From Paraburkholderia sp. SOS3 (GTDB taxonomy: Bacteria > Pseudomonadota > Gammaproteobacteria > Burkholderiales > Burkholderiaceae): a stretch of DNA of 64,000 nt. Made by a program: the position numbers and the translations under genes. Of this stretch, positions 15,203 through 24,164 are shown piece after piece. Where the stretch lies: contig NZ_CP018811.1 in NCBI RefSeq assembly GCF_001922345.1, positions 1,364,001 to 1,428,000 on the forward strand, in the 5' to 3' direction. Under the pieces are notes generated by a model that was given only the letters and a program-made list of their open reading frames with translations, was not told the origin of the DNA and searched no databases. The stretch's first letter is position 1, and the number at the start of each line of letters is the position of its first letter.

Positions 15203-16294
15203 ATGCTTCCGAAGACCATGAAAGCGATCGTGCTGACGGCGCACGGCGGGCTCGACAAGCTCGTCTATCGCGACGATGTGCCGGTCCCCGCATGCGCGGC
15301 CGGCGACGTGCTGATCGAAGTGACCGCATGCGGCCTGAACAACACGGACGTCTGGGTGCGCGAAGGCGCGTACGGCACCGACGACGATCCGAACGCAGTA
15401 TCGACATGGCGACGCGGCCGGTCGACGCTGTCGTTCCCGCGCATTCAGGGCGCGGACATCGTGGGCCGCATCGTCGCGGTGGGCGGCGGCGTGGATCCGT
15501 CGCGTCTCGGCGAACGCGTGATGGTCGATGCGTCGATCTATAACCGCGACGACGAGAGCCTCGCCGATATCGACTATATCGGCCATGGCCGCGACGGCGG
15601 ATATGCCGAGTACGCGGCCGTGCCTGCCGCGAACGCGCATCGCGTCGAGGTCGGCTTTTCGGATGCGGAACTCGCGACATTCTGGTGTGCGTATCACACG
15701 GGCGAGCAGATGCTCGAGCGCGCGGCGGTCGCGGCCGGCGATAACGTGCTGATTACCGGCGCATCGGGTGGCGTCGGTTCGGGCATCATCCAGCTTTGCC
15801 GTGCGCGCGGCGCCGTGCCGTATGCGGTCGTGGGGGCCGGCAAGGAAGACGCGGTGCGGCGTCTCGGCGCGCAAGGCGTGATGCTGCGCGACAGCAAGGA
15901 TTTCATCGCGGACGTGAAGGCGATGATGGGCAACCAGCCGGTCGACGTGGTCGCGGATCTGGTCGGCGGTGCGATGTTTGCGCATCTGCTCAATGTGCTA
16001 AGGCCCGAAGGCCGTTACACGACAGCGGGCGCGATCGCGGGTCCGGTCGTGCAGCTCGATTTGCGCACGATGTACCTCAAGCATCTGCAATTGAACGGGT
16101 CGTCGCAGGGCACGCGTGCGTCCTTCAAACGCGTGCTCGACCATATCGAAAGCGGCAGGATCAAGCCGGTGCTCGCCGCGACCTATCCGTTGTCGCAGTT
16201 TCATGAAGCGCAGCGCCGCTTTATGTCGAAGTCGTTTGTCGGCAATATCGTGGTGATTCCCGATCGTCATTATTCGGCCGAGCGGGCGGCCTGA
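15203..16294 (+). CDS. Zinc-type/quinone-type alcohol dehydrogenase of the MDR superfamily
   Basis: 363-residue medium-chain dehydrogenase. The N-terminal GroES-like domain contains EVTACGLNNTDVWVREGAY and GADIVGRIVAVGGGVD. The Rossmann domain contains the nucleotide-binding pattern VLITGASGGVGSGIIQLCRA (about residues 190-210). No structural-zinc cysteine cluster is evident. It sits 17 bases behind the DoeA-like gene with its own GGGAGG site, so it is in the same operon. This gene is not part of the standard ectoine pathway, so it may handle a side product or a different substrate. Confidence 0.8.
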   Translation: MLPKTMKAIVLTAHGGLDKLVYRDDVPVPACAAGDVLIEVTACGLNNTDVWVREGAYGTDDDPNAVSTWRRGRSTLSFPRIQGADIVGRIVAVGGGVDPSRLGERVMVDASIYNRDDESLADIDYIGHGRDGGYAEYAAVPAANAHRVEVGFSDAELATFWCAYHTGEQMLERAAVAAGDNVLITGASGGVGSGIIQLCRARGAVPYAVVGAGKEDAVRRLGAQGVMLRDSKDFIADVKAMMGNQPVDVVADLVGGAMFAHLLNVLRPEGRYTTAGAIAGPVVQLDLRTMYLKHLQLNGSSQGTRASFKRVLDHIESGRIKPVLAATYPLSQFHEAQRRFMSKSFVGNIVVIPDRHYSAERAA

Positions 16295-16320
16295 CGGTTG
16301 CCTGCCGGCTCGCGCGAAAG

Positions 16321-17322
16321 TCAAAACCGGATCGGATGCGGCGGCAGTTCGCCGCATTCGTAGCGCTCGTGCAAGCCGGGCGTGACGTTCTCCCACACGA
16401 GCAGCATCGAGCGCTTCGGCGAATAGCCCTTGTGGCGAATATCGGCCGGCATGGCGGCAATGTCGCCCGGGTTCATCGTGATGCGGGCGCGCGGCTCACC
16501 GGTATTCTTGTCGGCGATGTCCCAGACAATCTGATCCGATAGCTGCAGGAACCATTCGACGCGGTCGTTGCCGTGGAAGACCGGCAGCATGAATTCCTCG
16601 GTGGTCGGGCAAAAAAGGCTATGCCCGCACACCGATGTCACCGACGGATTCCATGTGACATCGGAGCGCGAAAGATACCTGAACAGATTGAAGGCATGCA
16701 GTTGCCCTTCGAAGCCGGGCTGCGCGTGAATTTCCGGTTCGTCCTGCGCAATATCGGCGAACTGGCGATTGATCGGCAAGGCGTCGCGCAGCGGCGAATC
16801 GCCGGGCATGCCCGGCATGCGCGTCGTGCCGATCCGCCGGCGCTCGATGGCTGCGAGGTTGTCGCCGCGCTTCGTGCCGAACGCGGAGCCTGTTTCCTCT
16901 GGCGCGGCAAATGGGTCGAAGCCTTCGTTGACCCAATCGCGCAGGATGGCCTTGAAGGTGGCGAGGATCTGCGGCGTGCCGAAGCGCTGCGTGTGGTCGA
17001 TGCGCGCGGTCCGATAGCTCGCGTTGTACGCGCCCGCAAACAGGTCGACGCTGCCGTAGTGGTTGCGCGTGCCGATCACGTCGTCGAAATTGACCCAGCC
17101 GTAGAAAAAGTCCCACGCGACGTCGCGCATCATCGCGCGCAAAAAGTCGTCGACGCGCATCTGATGGGTACGGCGCGCACCGTTCGCGTGCCACCCGATC
17201 GTGGCGAAGTACGCGTCGCGGCTGAACTCGAAATCGCCGAGCGTGAATGTGCGATAGCCGGTGGACGGGTCGGGCTCGCTCGAAACGACATCGACATTGG
17301 GCAAAGCGGGGTTGTTGCTCAT
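16321..17322 (-). CDS. hapD: Hydroquinone 1,2-dioxygenase, large subunit
   Basis: 333-residue cupin-type subunit of the two-component Fe(II) enzyme that cleaves hydroquinone to 4-hydroxymuconic semialdehyde. The predicted iron ligands are seen as His250, Asn252 and Glu256 (in VFHGNDRVEWFLQ) and His297 (ADIRHKGY). This reproduces the His-x-Asn-x3-Glu and distant His spacing described for PnpD/HapD enzymes. Length also fits (about 38 kDa). The small-subunit gene lies 135 bases upstream on the same strand. Family knowledge was recalled, not searched. The next pathway enzyme, 4-hydroxymuconic semialdehyde dehydrogenase, is absent nearby. Confidence 0.82.
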   Translation of the reverse strand: MSNNPALPNVDVVSSEPDPSTGYRTFTLGDFEFSRDAYFATIGWHANGARRTHQMRVDDFLRAMMRDVAWDFFYGWVNFDDVIGTRNHYGSVDLFAGAYNASYRTARIDHTQRFGTPQILATFKAILRDWVNEGFDPFAAPEETGSAFGTKRGDNLAAIERRRIGTTRMPGMPGDSPLRDALPINRQFADIAQDEPEIHAQPGFEGQLHAFNLFRYLSRSDVTWNPSVTSVCGHSLFCPTTEEFMLPVFHGNDRVEWFLQLSDQIVWDIADKNTGEPRARITMNPGDIAAMPADIRHKGYSPKRSMLLVWENVTPGLHERYECGELPPHPIRF

Positions 17323-17457
17323 CGTGAGCTCCGGAAAAGGTGCTGTATTGCGCGGGTGGGCGCTATATCGGGCGTAGCAAGCGCTGTTTGAGCGGGCCGC
17401 TGCGCTTGTCTGCCGCGTTGATTCGCCGCGTTGATCTGGGGCGGTACGTTCACGCGG

Positions 17458-17952
17458 TTATCGGATGCAGATCTCGGCCCACTTCTGCACCGAGTGCTGT
17501 CCGAGCATCGTCTGCAGTAGCAGCACGCCGTCGTTCGCGGCGACGAAGCGATAGGCCGCGCCGGCTGGCAGCAACGCCTGATGTCCGCGCCGCAGGCGCA
17601 CGTAGCCCATCGATTGCCCTTGCGGTTCGTCATCGAAACGCACGCTGCCCTGCGTAGACGGTTCGACGAGCGGCGCTTTGACCGCTTTGACGAACTGTAC
17701 GTCGACCGTGCCGTCGAGCACGATCGCGAACTCGTCATGTGCTGCGGCGAACCATGCGGATGTGCGATGCGCTCTGAGCACCTCGATCACGTAGTCGAGG
17801 TTGCGGCCGACGACGACCTTTTCGTACGGAAGCGCGCCGCTCGCGACTTCGAAGACATTGGACATCGCAAAGTGCGCCGCGCTGCCGTTGACGGTTTCGA
17901 TCGTTCCTTTTTGATAATTGTCGAGACTGGCTAACCACGTCCGTTGTTGCAT
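17458..17952 (-). CDS. hapC: Hydroquinone 1,2-dioxygenase, small subunit
   Basis: 164-residue cupin protein, the size (about 18 kDa) of the HapC/PnpC subunit. It contains EKVVVGRNLDYVIEVLRAHR, the segment HDEFAIVLDGTVDVQFVK and RLRRGHQALLPAGAAYRF, which form the conserved cupin barrel without a full metal site. It is proposed to support the catalytic large subunit encoded just downstream. The ATG at 17952 follows a GGAG site with good spacing. The open frame extends further upstream, but without family similarity. Confidence 0.78.
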   Translation of the reverse strand: MQQRTWLASLDNYQKGTIETVNGSAAHFAMSNVFEVASGALPYEKVVVGRNLDYVIEVLRAHRTSAWFAAAHDEFAIVLDGTVDVQFVKAVKAPLVEPSTQGSVRFDDEPQGQSMGYVRLRRGHQALLPAGAAYRFVAANDGVLLLQTMLGQHSVQKWAEICIR

Positions 17953-18576
17953 CGATTCGCTCTCCAGGAAATTCGGTGATGCGCGCATTTGACCAAACGT
18001 TTTTTGCGGACGGCATACGTGTCGGAACAGGCGGCACTGGAAACGAAGCCGGCGCCTGTCGAGTGAATGGCGAAGAATCAGGAAGAAATAACAATCTGCC
18101 ATTTAATGAATCACCCATAACGGAGGTTGGTCGATTGCTTATTCGTGTGTTGCAGGAAATTGCATTTTTTTGGTATTCCTTTGCATTGGAATAATCTGTT
18201 TTCCTATATTTGCGGCATTCGTTTCCGGTGTGCGAATAACTGAATCAAACCGTCATGTGTCTCGTCCGTGGCCCCCGCCCGCCTGTCGTCGCGCGCGTTC
18301 AAAGCTCCCCGTTCGCTTGTCTGACACGTTTCCTGAAATCATGTAATTCATCTCGCATCGCGTCGGAAAATGTGTAGAATTCCCACTTGTTTTTAATCGA
18401 AGCCCGATTAATCGATCCGTGATTTCGCATTGCACGAAAATACCAATATGTGAATCGAAGGTTACAAATAACTTGTAATCCATATAGTTAAAGGAGCTGA
18501 CCACTCTCAAGGTCGCATTTATGCGATGGCATTGGACTCGAAACGATCCATCAGCCTTCGCGTTCAGGAGACAACC
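17953..18576. promoter_or_regulatory. AT-rich divergent regulatory region between hapC and the porin gene
   Basis: About 620 bases with no credible gene and markedly lower GC than the flanks, especially 18100-18240 and 18360-18500. It contains a dyad at 18462-18478 (TTACAA-N5-TTGTAA) just upstream of the porin gene. It probably carries the promoters of both the dioxygenase and the porin. Confidence 0.55.
18462..18478. promoter_or_regulatory. Dyad TTACAA-N5-TTGTAA upstream of the porin
   Basis: Perfect 6-bp inverted repeat in AT-rich DNA, about 100 bases before the porin start. It is a plausible binding site for a dimeric regulator, which has not been identified. Confidence 0.35.
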
Positions 18577-19686
18577 ATGAAAAAGAACGCGGCATTCGGC
18601 GTTCTCGCTTTGCTTCTCGCATCGGCTGCTCACGCGCAGTCTTCCGTCACGTTGTATGGCCGGATCGACTCCGGCATCGAGTATATGAACGGCGTGCCGG
18701 CCGGCTCAGGTCCCAACGGTGCCGCTAACCGCGAGTCGTCGCGGTTTCGCGCCGAGAGCGGCGACTGGGGCACGAGCCTGTGGGGCTTGAAGGGCTCAGA
18801 AGACTTGGGCAATGGTTATGCCGCGGTGTTTCACCTCGAAGGCGCGTTCAGCACGACGACCGGCGCGGGCAGCACCGACGGCCTCTTCGATCGCTACGCA
18901 ACGGTCGGTATTGCAAGCGAGCGCTTCGGTACGCTGCTGCTCGGCCGCGAGCTGTTTATCTCGAACGGGGTATGGGACTTCGATCCGTTCGGGCAGTCGA
19001 ACTGGTCGTCGGCGTCGCTCGTGCGTGGCCGCAACTGGCTGCATTCGAGCAACACGATCTCGTTCCAGACGCCGAAGTTCTCGGGCTTCGACGCATTCGG
19101 ACAGTACGCGCTCTCGAATGCGACGAACTTCAACGGCAACGGTACGACGCCGCAAGGCCGCTGGGCGGGGCTGCAGCTGACCTATACGACGGCTCATGTG
19201 CAGGTGCGCGGCATCTACGACGAGATTCGCGATGCGCAAAACGGTCTGCTCGACGATCCGTTCACTGCGTCGCGCGAGTACACGGCGGCGGTCAACCTGT
19301 TCTTTGGGCCGTTCAAGATTCAAGGCGCGTATCAGGCAATCCGTACCTCCGGTGCGCCGGCCACCGCGGGCGTATCGCCGACCACGCTCGATCACGAATG
19401 GGGCGGCGTGACGTGGCAGATCTCGCCGGCGGCTGCGCTCATCGCAGCCGTGTATCACGTGAACGCGAACAAGGGCGCAGGCAACGCGACGCTTTATTCG
19501 GTCGGTGGCAGCTACAACCTGTCGAAGCGGACCCTGCTCGACTTCCAGGTCGCGACGGTGCAGAACAGCAGCACGGCGAACTTCGGCCTGAACGCGAACA
19601 ATGCGGGCAATACGGTCGCAACGGATAACCCGCTCGTCGGACATAGCCAGTCGGGCGTGTACGCCGGCATCCAGCATTCGTTCTGA
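18577..19686 (+). CDS. Gram-negative general porin (OmpC/Omp38-like)
   Basis: 369-residue outer-membrane porin. Signal peptide MKKNAAFGVLALLLASAAHA is cleaved before QSSVTLYGRIDSG, the usual mature start of Burkholderia porins. Further beta-strand motifs include LWGLKGSEDLGNGYAAVF, the constriction-loop region GRELFISNGVWDFD, and a C-terminal SQSGVYAGIQHSF that ends in Phe as needed for barrel assembly. The ATG at 18577 has an AGGAGA site; an earlier in-frame ATG at 18526 would bury the signal peptide. It is followed by a hairpin at 19721-19743. Confidence 0.93.
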   Translation: MKKNAAFGVLALLLASAAHAQSSVTLYGRIDSGIEYMNGVPAGSGPNGAANRESSRFRAESGDWGTSLWGLKGSEDLGNGYAAVFHLEGAFSTTTGAGSTDGLFDRYATVGIASERFGTLLLGRELFISNGVWDFDPFGQSNWSSASLVRGRNWLHSSNTISFQTPKFSGFDAFGQYALSNATNFNGNGTTPQGRWAGLQLTYTTAHVQVRGIYDEIRDAQNGLLDDPFTASREYTAAVNLFFGPFKIQGAYQAIRTSGAPATAGVSPTTLDHEWGGVTWQISPAAALIAAVYHVNANKGAGNATLYSVGGSYNLSKRTLLDFQVATVQNSSTANFGLNANNAGNTVATDNPLVGHSQSGVYAGIQHSF

Positions 19687-19720
19687 GTGCGGTTTGCGGC
19701 GTCGTGGCCAATCGCAAGCG

Positions 19721-19743
19721 AGGCCGTGGATATCCCGCGGCCT
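19721..19743 (+). terminator. Hairpin after the porin gene
   Basis: Stem AGGCCGTGG / CCGCGGCCT with one wobble pair and an ATATC loop, 34 bases after the porin stop and before the convergent SDR remnant. There is no T-run. Confidence 0.45.
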
Positions 19744-19774
19744 TGCATACGATCGAACGACGACAGTCGAACGG

Positions 19775-20413
19775 CTAAGCGGCTGATTCGAAGTATCCCG
19801 CCGCATCGATATCGTCGAGCAGACCCGGCTGCGTGGGCTGCCAGCCGAGTACCTCACGCGTGCGCTGGCTCGACGCGGCCGCATCGATCATGGCGAAGCA
19901 CGCGAACCAGCCGAAATGCGCAGCGGCTGCTTCAGGCGCCAGTGCGACGACCGGCACACCGACGCCGCGTCCGATCGCTTGCGCGATCTCCCTGAACGCA
20001 ATGCCCGGTTCGTCGATCGCGTGATATTTCGCGGCGGCTGCGCGCCGCTCTAGCGCGAGCCGGAACGCGCGCGCCGCATCGCGCCGATGCACGGCGGGCC
20101 AGCGATTGAGTCCGTCGCCGATATAAGCGGACACGCCTTTCTCGCGTGCCACACGGATCAGATGCGCAACGAAGCCACGATCGCCACGGCCGTGAACCGA
20201 AGGCGCGAGCCGCACCACCGACGCAAGCACGCCGCGCGCGGCAAGCGCCATCGCCGTTGCCTCGGACGAGCGCGGATACGCGTCGGACACCGGCACCGGG
20301 CCGTCATCCTCGGTTGCGACGCGTCCCTGTGCGAGCAGCGCAACGCCGGACGTGACGAGTAAGGGCCTTTGCGAGCCTTCGAGCACGCTGCCGATCGCTT
20401 CGATCGCCTGTCG
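19775..20413 (-). pseudogene. N-terminally truncated NAD-dependent epimerase/SDR remnant
   Basis: The frame encodes the C-terminal two thirds of an extended SDR: QAIEAIGSVLEGSQRPLLV, then the typical VVRLAPSVHGRGD, WPAVHRRDAARAFRLALE and KYHAIDEPGIAFREIA blocks. The family normally has about 290 residues and begins with a GATGFIG-type nucleotide-binding motif. Here that part (about 95 residues) is missing, and a TAA at 20414-20416 interrupts the frame exactly where homology should continue. A GTG at 20386 could start a 203-residue product, but without the Rossmann motif it should be inactive. Confidence 0.7.
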
Positions 20414-20665
20414 TTACCTTCGGTTCGACGCGATACTTGTCATGCACGTCAAAAATTCGTATCGCGATGCAAGGGTGTGCCAGGGATTACCCGGTTGACC
20501 GCGTTGCAGCGGTCGTTTAATTTCGTTTGGCGCTGGACAAGGTCAAAGCCGATACACCCCAGGCGCAAACGGTTCAGGCGCGATGCATGCGGCCCGCATG
20601 TCGCGTGACCGATCGGCCCCGCATACGCGGCCGCCAGACGGCCGGGTTCAGGAGGAGACGACGCG

Positions 20666-21970
20666 ATGAAGGAAAAGGCCCGCTGGCTGGTGATTTTCTT
20701 CTGCTTTCTGGCAATCGCGGTCAACTATATCGACCGCGCCAATCTCGCGGTCGCAGCGCCTCACATCATGAAGGAACTCGGCATCGGGCCGGCCGGCATG
20801 GGACTCTTGCTAAGCGGTTTTTTCTGGACCTATGCGGTCATGCAGTTGCCGTTCGGCTGGTTCATCGACCGCATCGGCGCGCGCATCGCGCTGCCGCTCG
20901 CGGTCGGATGGTGGTCGGTGTTTACGGCGGCGACGGCAGTGGCAAGCGGCTTTGCCGCGATGTTCGGCTGCCGCCTGATGCTCGGCGCCGGCGAGGCGGG
21001 CGCTTACCCGTCGTGTGCGAAACTCGTGAGCCAATGGTTTGCGCGCGACGAGCGGGCGCTTGCCACGAGCATTTACGACAGCGGCTCGCGCACGGGCTCC
21101 GCACTATCTCTGCCGATCGTTGCGGCAATCATCGCCGCCTGGGGATGGAAGGCATCGTTCGTGATAACCGGTGCGCTCGGCGCCGTGTGGATTCTCGGCT
21201 GGGTTGCGTTATATCGCGAGCCCGCTGCCAATGCCGTTTTCGAGCGACGCAAACCGGCTGCCGGAACCCACGCCGCGCAAGCCGGCGCTTCGTCTGCCGG
21301 GCCTGCGATCCGCTGGAGCACGCTGTTTCGCTACCGCACCGTGTGGGGCATGATGTTCGGCTTCTTCTGCCTGAACTTCGTTATCTATTTCTTTATCACG
21401 TGGTTCCCGAGCTATCTCGTCGAGGTGCGCGGCTTCTCGCTGAAGTCGCTCGGCACGCTCGGCACCTTGCCTGCAATCGCGTCGATTCCGGGCGGCTGGT
21501 TCGGCGGCTGGCTTTCCGATGCACTCGTGAAGCGCGGCTGGAGTGCAACCGCCGCGCGCAAGACCTGCATCGTGGGCGGCATGCTGCTCTCTTCGGTGAT
21601 CACGCTGACCGCGGTCGTGCCGGGCATCTACGAGATGCTCGCGCTTTTCGCCGTCGCCTATGGCAGCCTCGCGGCCGCGGCGGCAAGCATCTGGTCGCTG
21701 CCCGCGGACGTTGCACCGACACCGCAACACGTCGCGTCGCTCGCGGGCATCCAGAACTTCGCATCGAATCTCGCCGGCATTGCGCTGACGACTTTCACGG
21801 GAATCATGCTGCAACTGACCAAAGGCTCGTTCACGATTCCGCTCGTGGTGGCCGGCGTATTCTGCGTGCTTGGTGCGGTGAACTACCTGTTTATCGTTGG
21901 CCGTGTGGAACCGCTGGATACGAAGCATGCCGACGCGATCGAGCAGGAAACGTACGCGCGCCATTCGTAA
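20666..21970 (+). CDS. MFS transporter, anion:cation symporter (sugar-acid) type
   Basis: 434-residue inner-membrane carrier with 12 predicted helices. The N-terminal pattern AVNYIDRANLAVAAPHI and the loop FGWFIDRIGAR, together with GAGEAGAYPSCAKLVSQWF, are characteristic of the ACS family that includes glucarate, galactonate and phthalate carriers. A GGAGGAGAC site lies before the ATG. Followed after 103 bases by an Ldh-type dehydrogenase gene, so the pair may import and oxidise a hydroxy acid. Confidence 0.88.
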   Translation: MKEKARWLVIFFCFLAIAVNYIDRANLAVAAPHIMKELGIGPAGMGLLLSGFFWTYAVMQLPFGWFIDRIGARIALPLAVGWWSVFTAATAVASGFAAMFGCRLMLGAGEAGAYPSCAKLVSQWFARDERALATSIYDSGSRTGSALSLPIVAAIIAAWGWKASFVITGALGAVWILGWVALYREPAANAVFERRKPAAGTHAAQAGASSAGPAIRWSTLFRYRTVWGMMFGFFCLNFVIYFFITWFPSYLVEVRGFSLKSLGTLGTLPAIASIPGGWFGGWLSDALVKRGWSATAARKTCIVGGMLLSSVITLTAVVPGIYEMLALFAVAYGSLAAAAASIWSLPADVAPTPQHVASLAGIQNFASNLAGIALTTFTGIMLQLTKGSFTIPLVVAGVFCVLGAVNYLFIVGRVEPLDTKHADAIEQETYARHS

Positions 21971-22073
21971 GGCAGCAAGCGAATAGCGCAGCAGCGCAGC
22001 AATACGCATTCACGCCACGTTATGTCATCGCGCAGGCTTTGCGCGTCACCCGTTCACCTCTGCGTTGTTGCCC

Positions 22074-23186
22074 ATGTCAAAACATGAACCCGCGTCGTAT
22101 TCCGAAGTGATCGTCGGCGTGGACGCGCTGCATGCGTTCGTCGTGTCGATCTGGCAGGCCGCCGGCAGCACGCCGCGCGAGGCCGCGCTCGTGGCCGACC
22201 ATCTCGTCGAAGCGAGTCGTTGCGGCCACGACTCGCATGGCGTCGGCATGATTCCGCGCTATATCCGCGCATGCCGCGAAGGCGAGTTGAAGCTCAACGC
22301 GCACGCGCAGCTCGTGCGCGACGCCGGCGCCGTGCTGACGATGGAAGGCGGCCGCGGCTTTGGACAAGTCATCGCATTCGAAGCGATGGAACGCGGCATC
22401 GAGCGAGCGATGCAGATCGGCATCTGCGCGGTCGGTCTGCGCAATGCGCATCATATCGGGCGCATTGGGCATTGGGCCGAGCAATGCGCACGCGCGGGGC
22501 TCGTGTCGTTTCATTTCGTCAATGTCGCGGGCGATCCGCTCGTTGCGCCATTCGGCGGCATCGACCGCCGCTTCGGCACGAATCCATTCTGCGCGGCGTT
22601 TCCGCGCGCAGGGCGCGCGCCGCTCGTGCTCGACTTCGCGACGAGCGCGGTCGCGGCGGGCAAGGTGCGCGTCGCGTTCAACAAGGGCATCGAAACGCCC
22701 GCGGGCGCCTTGATCGATGTCGACGGCCGGCCAACGCGTGACCCGGGCGCGTTGTTCAGCGAAGGCCAGCATGGCGCGCTGCTCGCGTTCGGCGGTGCGG
22801 TGGCGGGACACAAGGGCTCGGGTCTCGCGGCAATGTGCGAAATTTTCGCGGGCGCGCTCAGCGGTGGCTTCACTTCGCGAACGGAAACGATCGTGGCGAC
22901 CCATGCAATCGTCAACTGCATGTTGTCGGTGATCGTCGACCCGGCTGCATTCGACGCACCGAACAGGGACACCGAGGCGGATGCGTTTGTCGACTGGCTC
23001 AAAGCGACGCGGCGCGTCGAAGGTGTCGACGAAGTGCTGCTGCCCGGCGAACGCGAAGATGCGGTACGCCGCGAGCGCACCGCGCGGGGCATTCCGGTCG
23101 ATCTGACGAGCTGGACGCAGATTATCGACGCGGCGCGCGCGGCGGGGATGACGGACGCCGCGATTGCGCAGTACGAGGCGCGTTGA
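22074..23186 (+). CDS. Ldh-family (malate/L-lactate dehydrogenase type 2) oxidoreductase
   Basis: 370-residue NAD(P)-dependent dehydrogenase of the type-2 malate/lactate family, which oxidises 2-hydroxy acids or reduces imino acids. The active-site region RCGHDSHGVGMIPRY lies at about residue 50, followed by VGLRNAHHIGRIGHWAEQC and the FGTNPFCAAFPRAG and VLDFATSAVAAGKVRVA blocks. The ATG at 22074 is preferred over an upstream TTG. Its last 65 bases overlap the 3' end of the convergent LysR gene. It probably works with the MFS carrier encoded upstream. Confidence 0.87.
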   Translation: MSKHEPASYSEVIVGVDALHAFVVSIWQAAGSTPREAALVADHLVEASRCGHDSHGVGMIPRYIRACREGELKLNAHAQLVRDAGAVLTMEGGRGFGQVIAFEAMERGIERAMQIGICAVGLRNAHHIGRIGHWAEQCARAGLVSFHFVNVAGDPLVAPFGGIDRRFGTNPFCAAFPRAGRAPLVLDFATSAVAAGKVRVAFNKGIETPAGALIDVDGRPTRDPGALFSEGQHGALLAFGGAVAGHKGSGLAAMCEIFAGALSGGFTSRTETIVATHAIVNCMLSVIVDPAAFDAPNRDTEADAFVDWLKATRRVEGVDEVLLPGEREDAVRRERTARGIPVDLTSWTQIIDAARAAGMTDAAIAQYEAR

Positions 23187-24075
23187 CCGTTTCGCCCGGT
23201 GTAGCGCGCGCAAGCTCGGCGCGCGCGAATTCGACGAAACGCCTGACCACCGCATTGTCGCGATCGCTTTGCCACGCAAGGCCGATCTGCCAGCGCGCGG
23301 AGGCGTCGCGCAACGGAATGATCCGCGCATCGCGCAACAGATATTGCGTGCGCGACGGCAGAAACGCCGCGCCGACACCGGCCGCCACCGCGGCGAGAAT
23401 GGACTGGATGTCGTCCGCCTGCTGAACGATGTTCGGCACGAAATGATGCTCGCTGCACCACTGATCGATTTGCGCGGCGAGCCCCGGACCCTGGCGCCGC
23501 GATAGCGCAATCAAACCGAGTTCGTTCAGCGTTTGCAGATTCGCCGGCAGGCGCTTCCAGCGCACATGCTCGGGCACGGCAAGCGCGAGCGTTTCATCGA
23601 TCACGCGAAACACGGATAGGCCGTGATCGGCGGGCAATCGCACAAAGCCAATTTCGAGTTGACCGGCGAGCAACCGTCGCGTCTGCTCCGCCGACGACAG
23701 ATCGTGCAAGGTCACGCTGATATCCGGATGCCGCTGCCGGAACTCGGCAATCAGCCGCGGTGCGATGGTCAGCGTCGACAAACCCAGTCCGACACGCAGA
23801 AACCCGCGCTTGCCGCCGCTCGCTTCGCGTGCGCGCGCGAGCACGTCGTCGGCATCGCGAACCAGCATTTCGGCGTCGGCAAGGAAGGTTTCACCGAATA
23901 CGGTCAGTTCGGCGCCATGCCTGCCGCGCTCGAACAATTTCGCACCGACGCTTTCTTCGAGCGCAGCGATCTGCTTGCTCAGCGCGGGCTGGCTCAGCGC
24001 AAGCGAATCGGCTGCGCGGCCGAAGTGCTTCATGCGAGCGACGGTGAGAAACGCGCGGAGCAGGCGAAGTTCCAT
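23122..24075 (-). CDS. LysR-family transcriptional regulator
   Basis: 317-residue regulator with the N-terminal winged helix (FGRAADSLALSQPALSKQIAALEE, about residues 18-41, here cited only by its key turn) and a periplasmic-binding-like effector domain from about residue 90. It is divergent from the nitrilase-like gene across 89 bases and convergent with, and overlapping, the Ldh gene. By LysR habit it probably controls the divergent gene and perhaps the Ldh/MFS pair. The C-terminal tail beyond the usual 300 residues is Arg/Pro-rich and is encoded opposite the Ldh gene end. Confidence 0.92.
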   Translation of the reverse strand: MELRLLRAFLTVARMKHFGRAADSLALSQPALSKQIAALEESVGAKLFERGRHGAELTVFGETFLADAEMLVRDADDVLARAREASGGKRGFLRVGLGLSTLTIAPRLIAEFRQRHPDISVTLHDLSSAEQTRRLLAGQLEIGFVRLPADHGLSVFRVIDETLALAVPEHVRWKRLPANLQTLNELGLIALSRRQGPGLAAQIDQWCSEHHFVPNIVQQADDIQSILAAVAAGVGAAFLPSRTQYLLRDARIIPLRDASARWQIGLAWQSDRDNAVVRRFVEFARAELARATPGETVNAPRTAQSRRPSSPPRAPRR

Positions 24076-24164
24076 TCCAAAAGGCGATCAGAGGCGTAAA
24101 AATATTCATTTTACTTATTGATAGCGTGGGAGTTCAATGGGTGCATTCCCAGTTGGAGTGCATC

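Noticed and set aside
14094..15680. A 528-codon minus-strand frame across the DoeA-like gene
   Set aside because: Low-complexity Arg/His/Ala composition; the plus strand gives clear M24 and dehydrogenase proteins.
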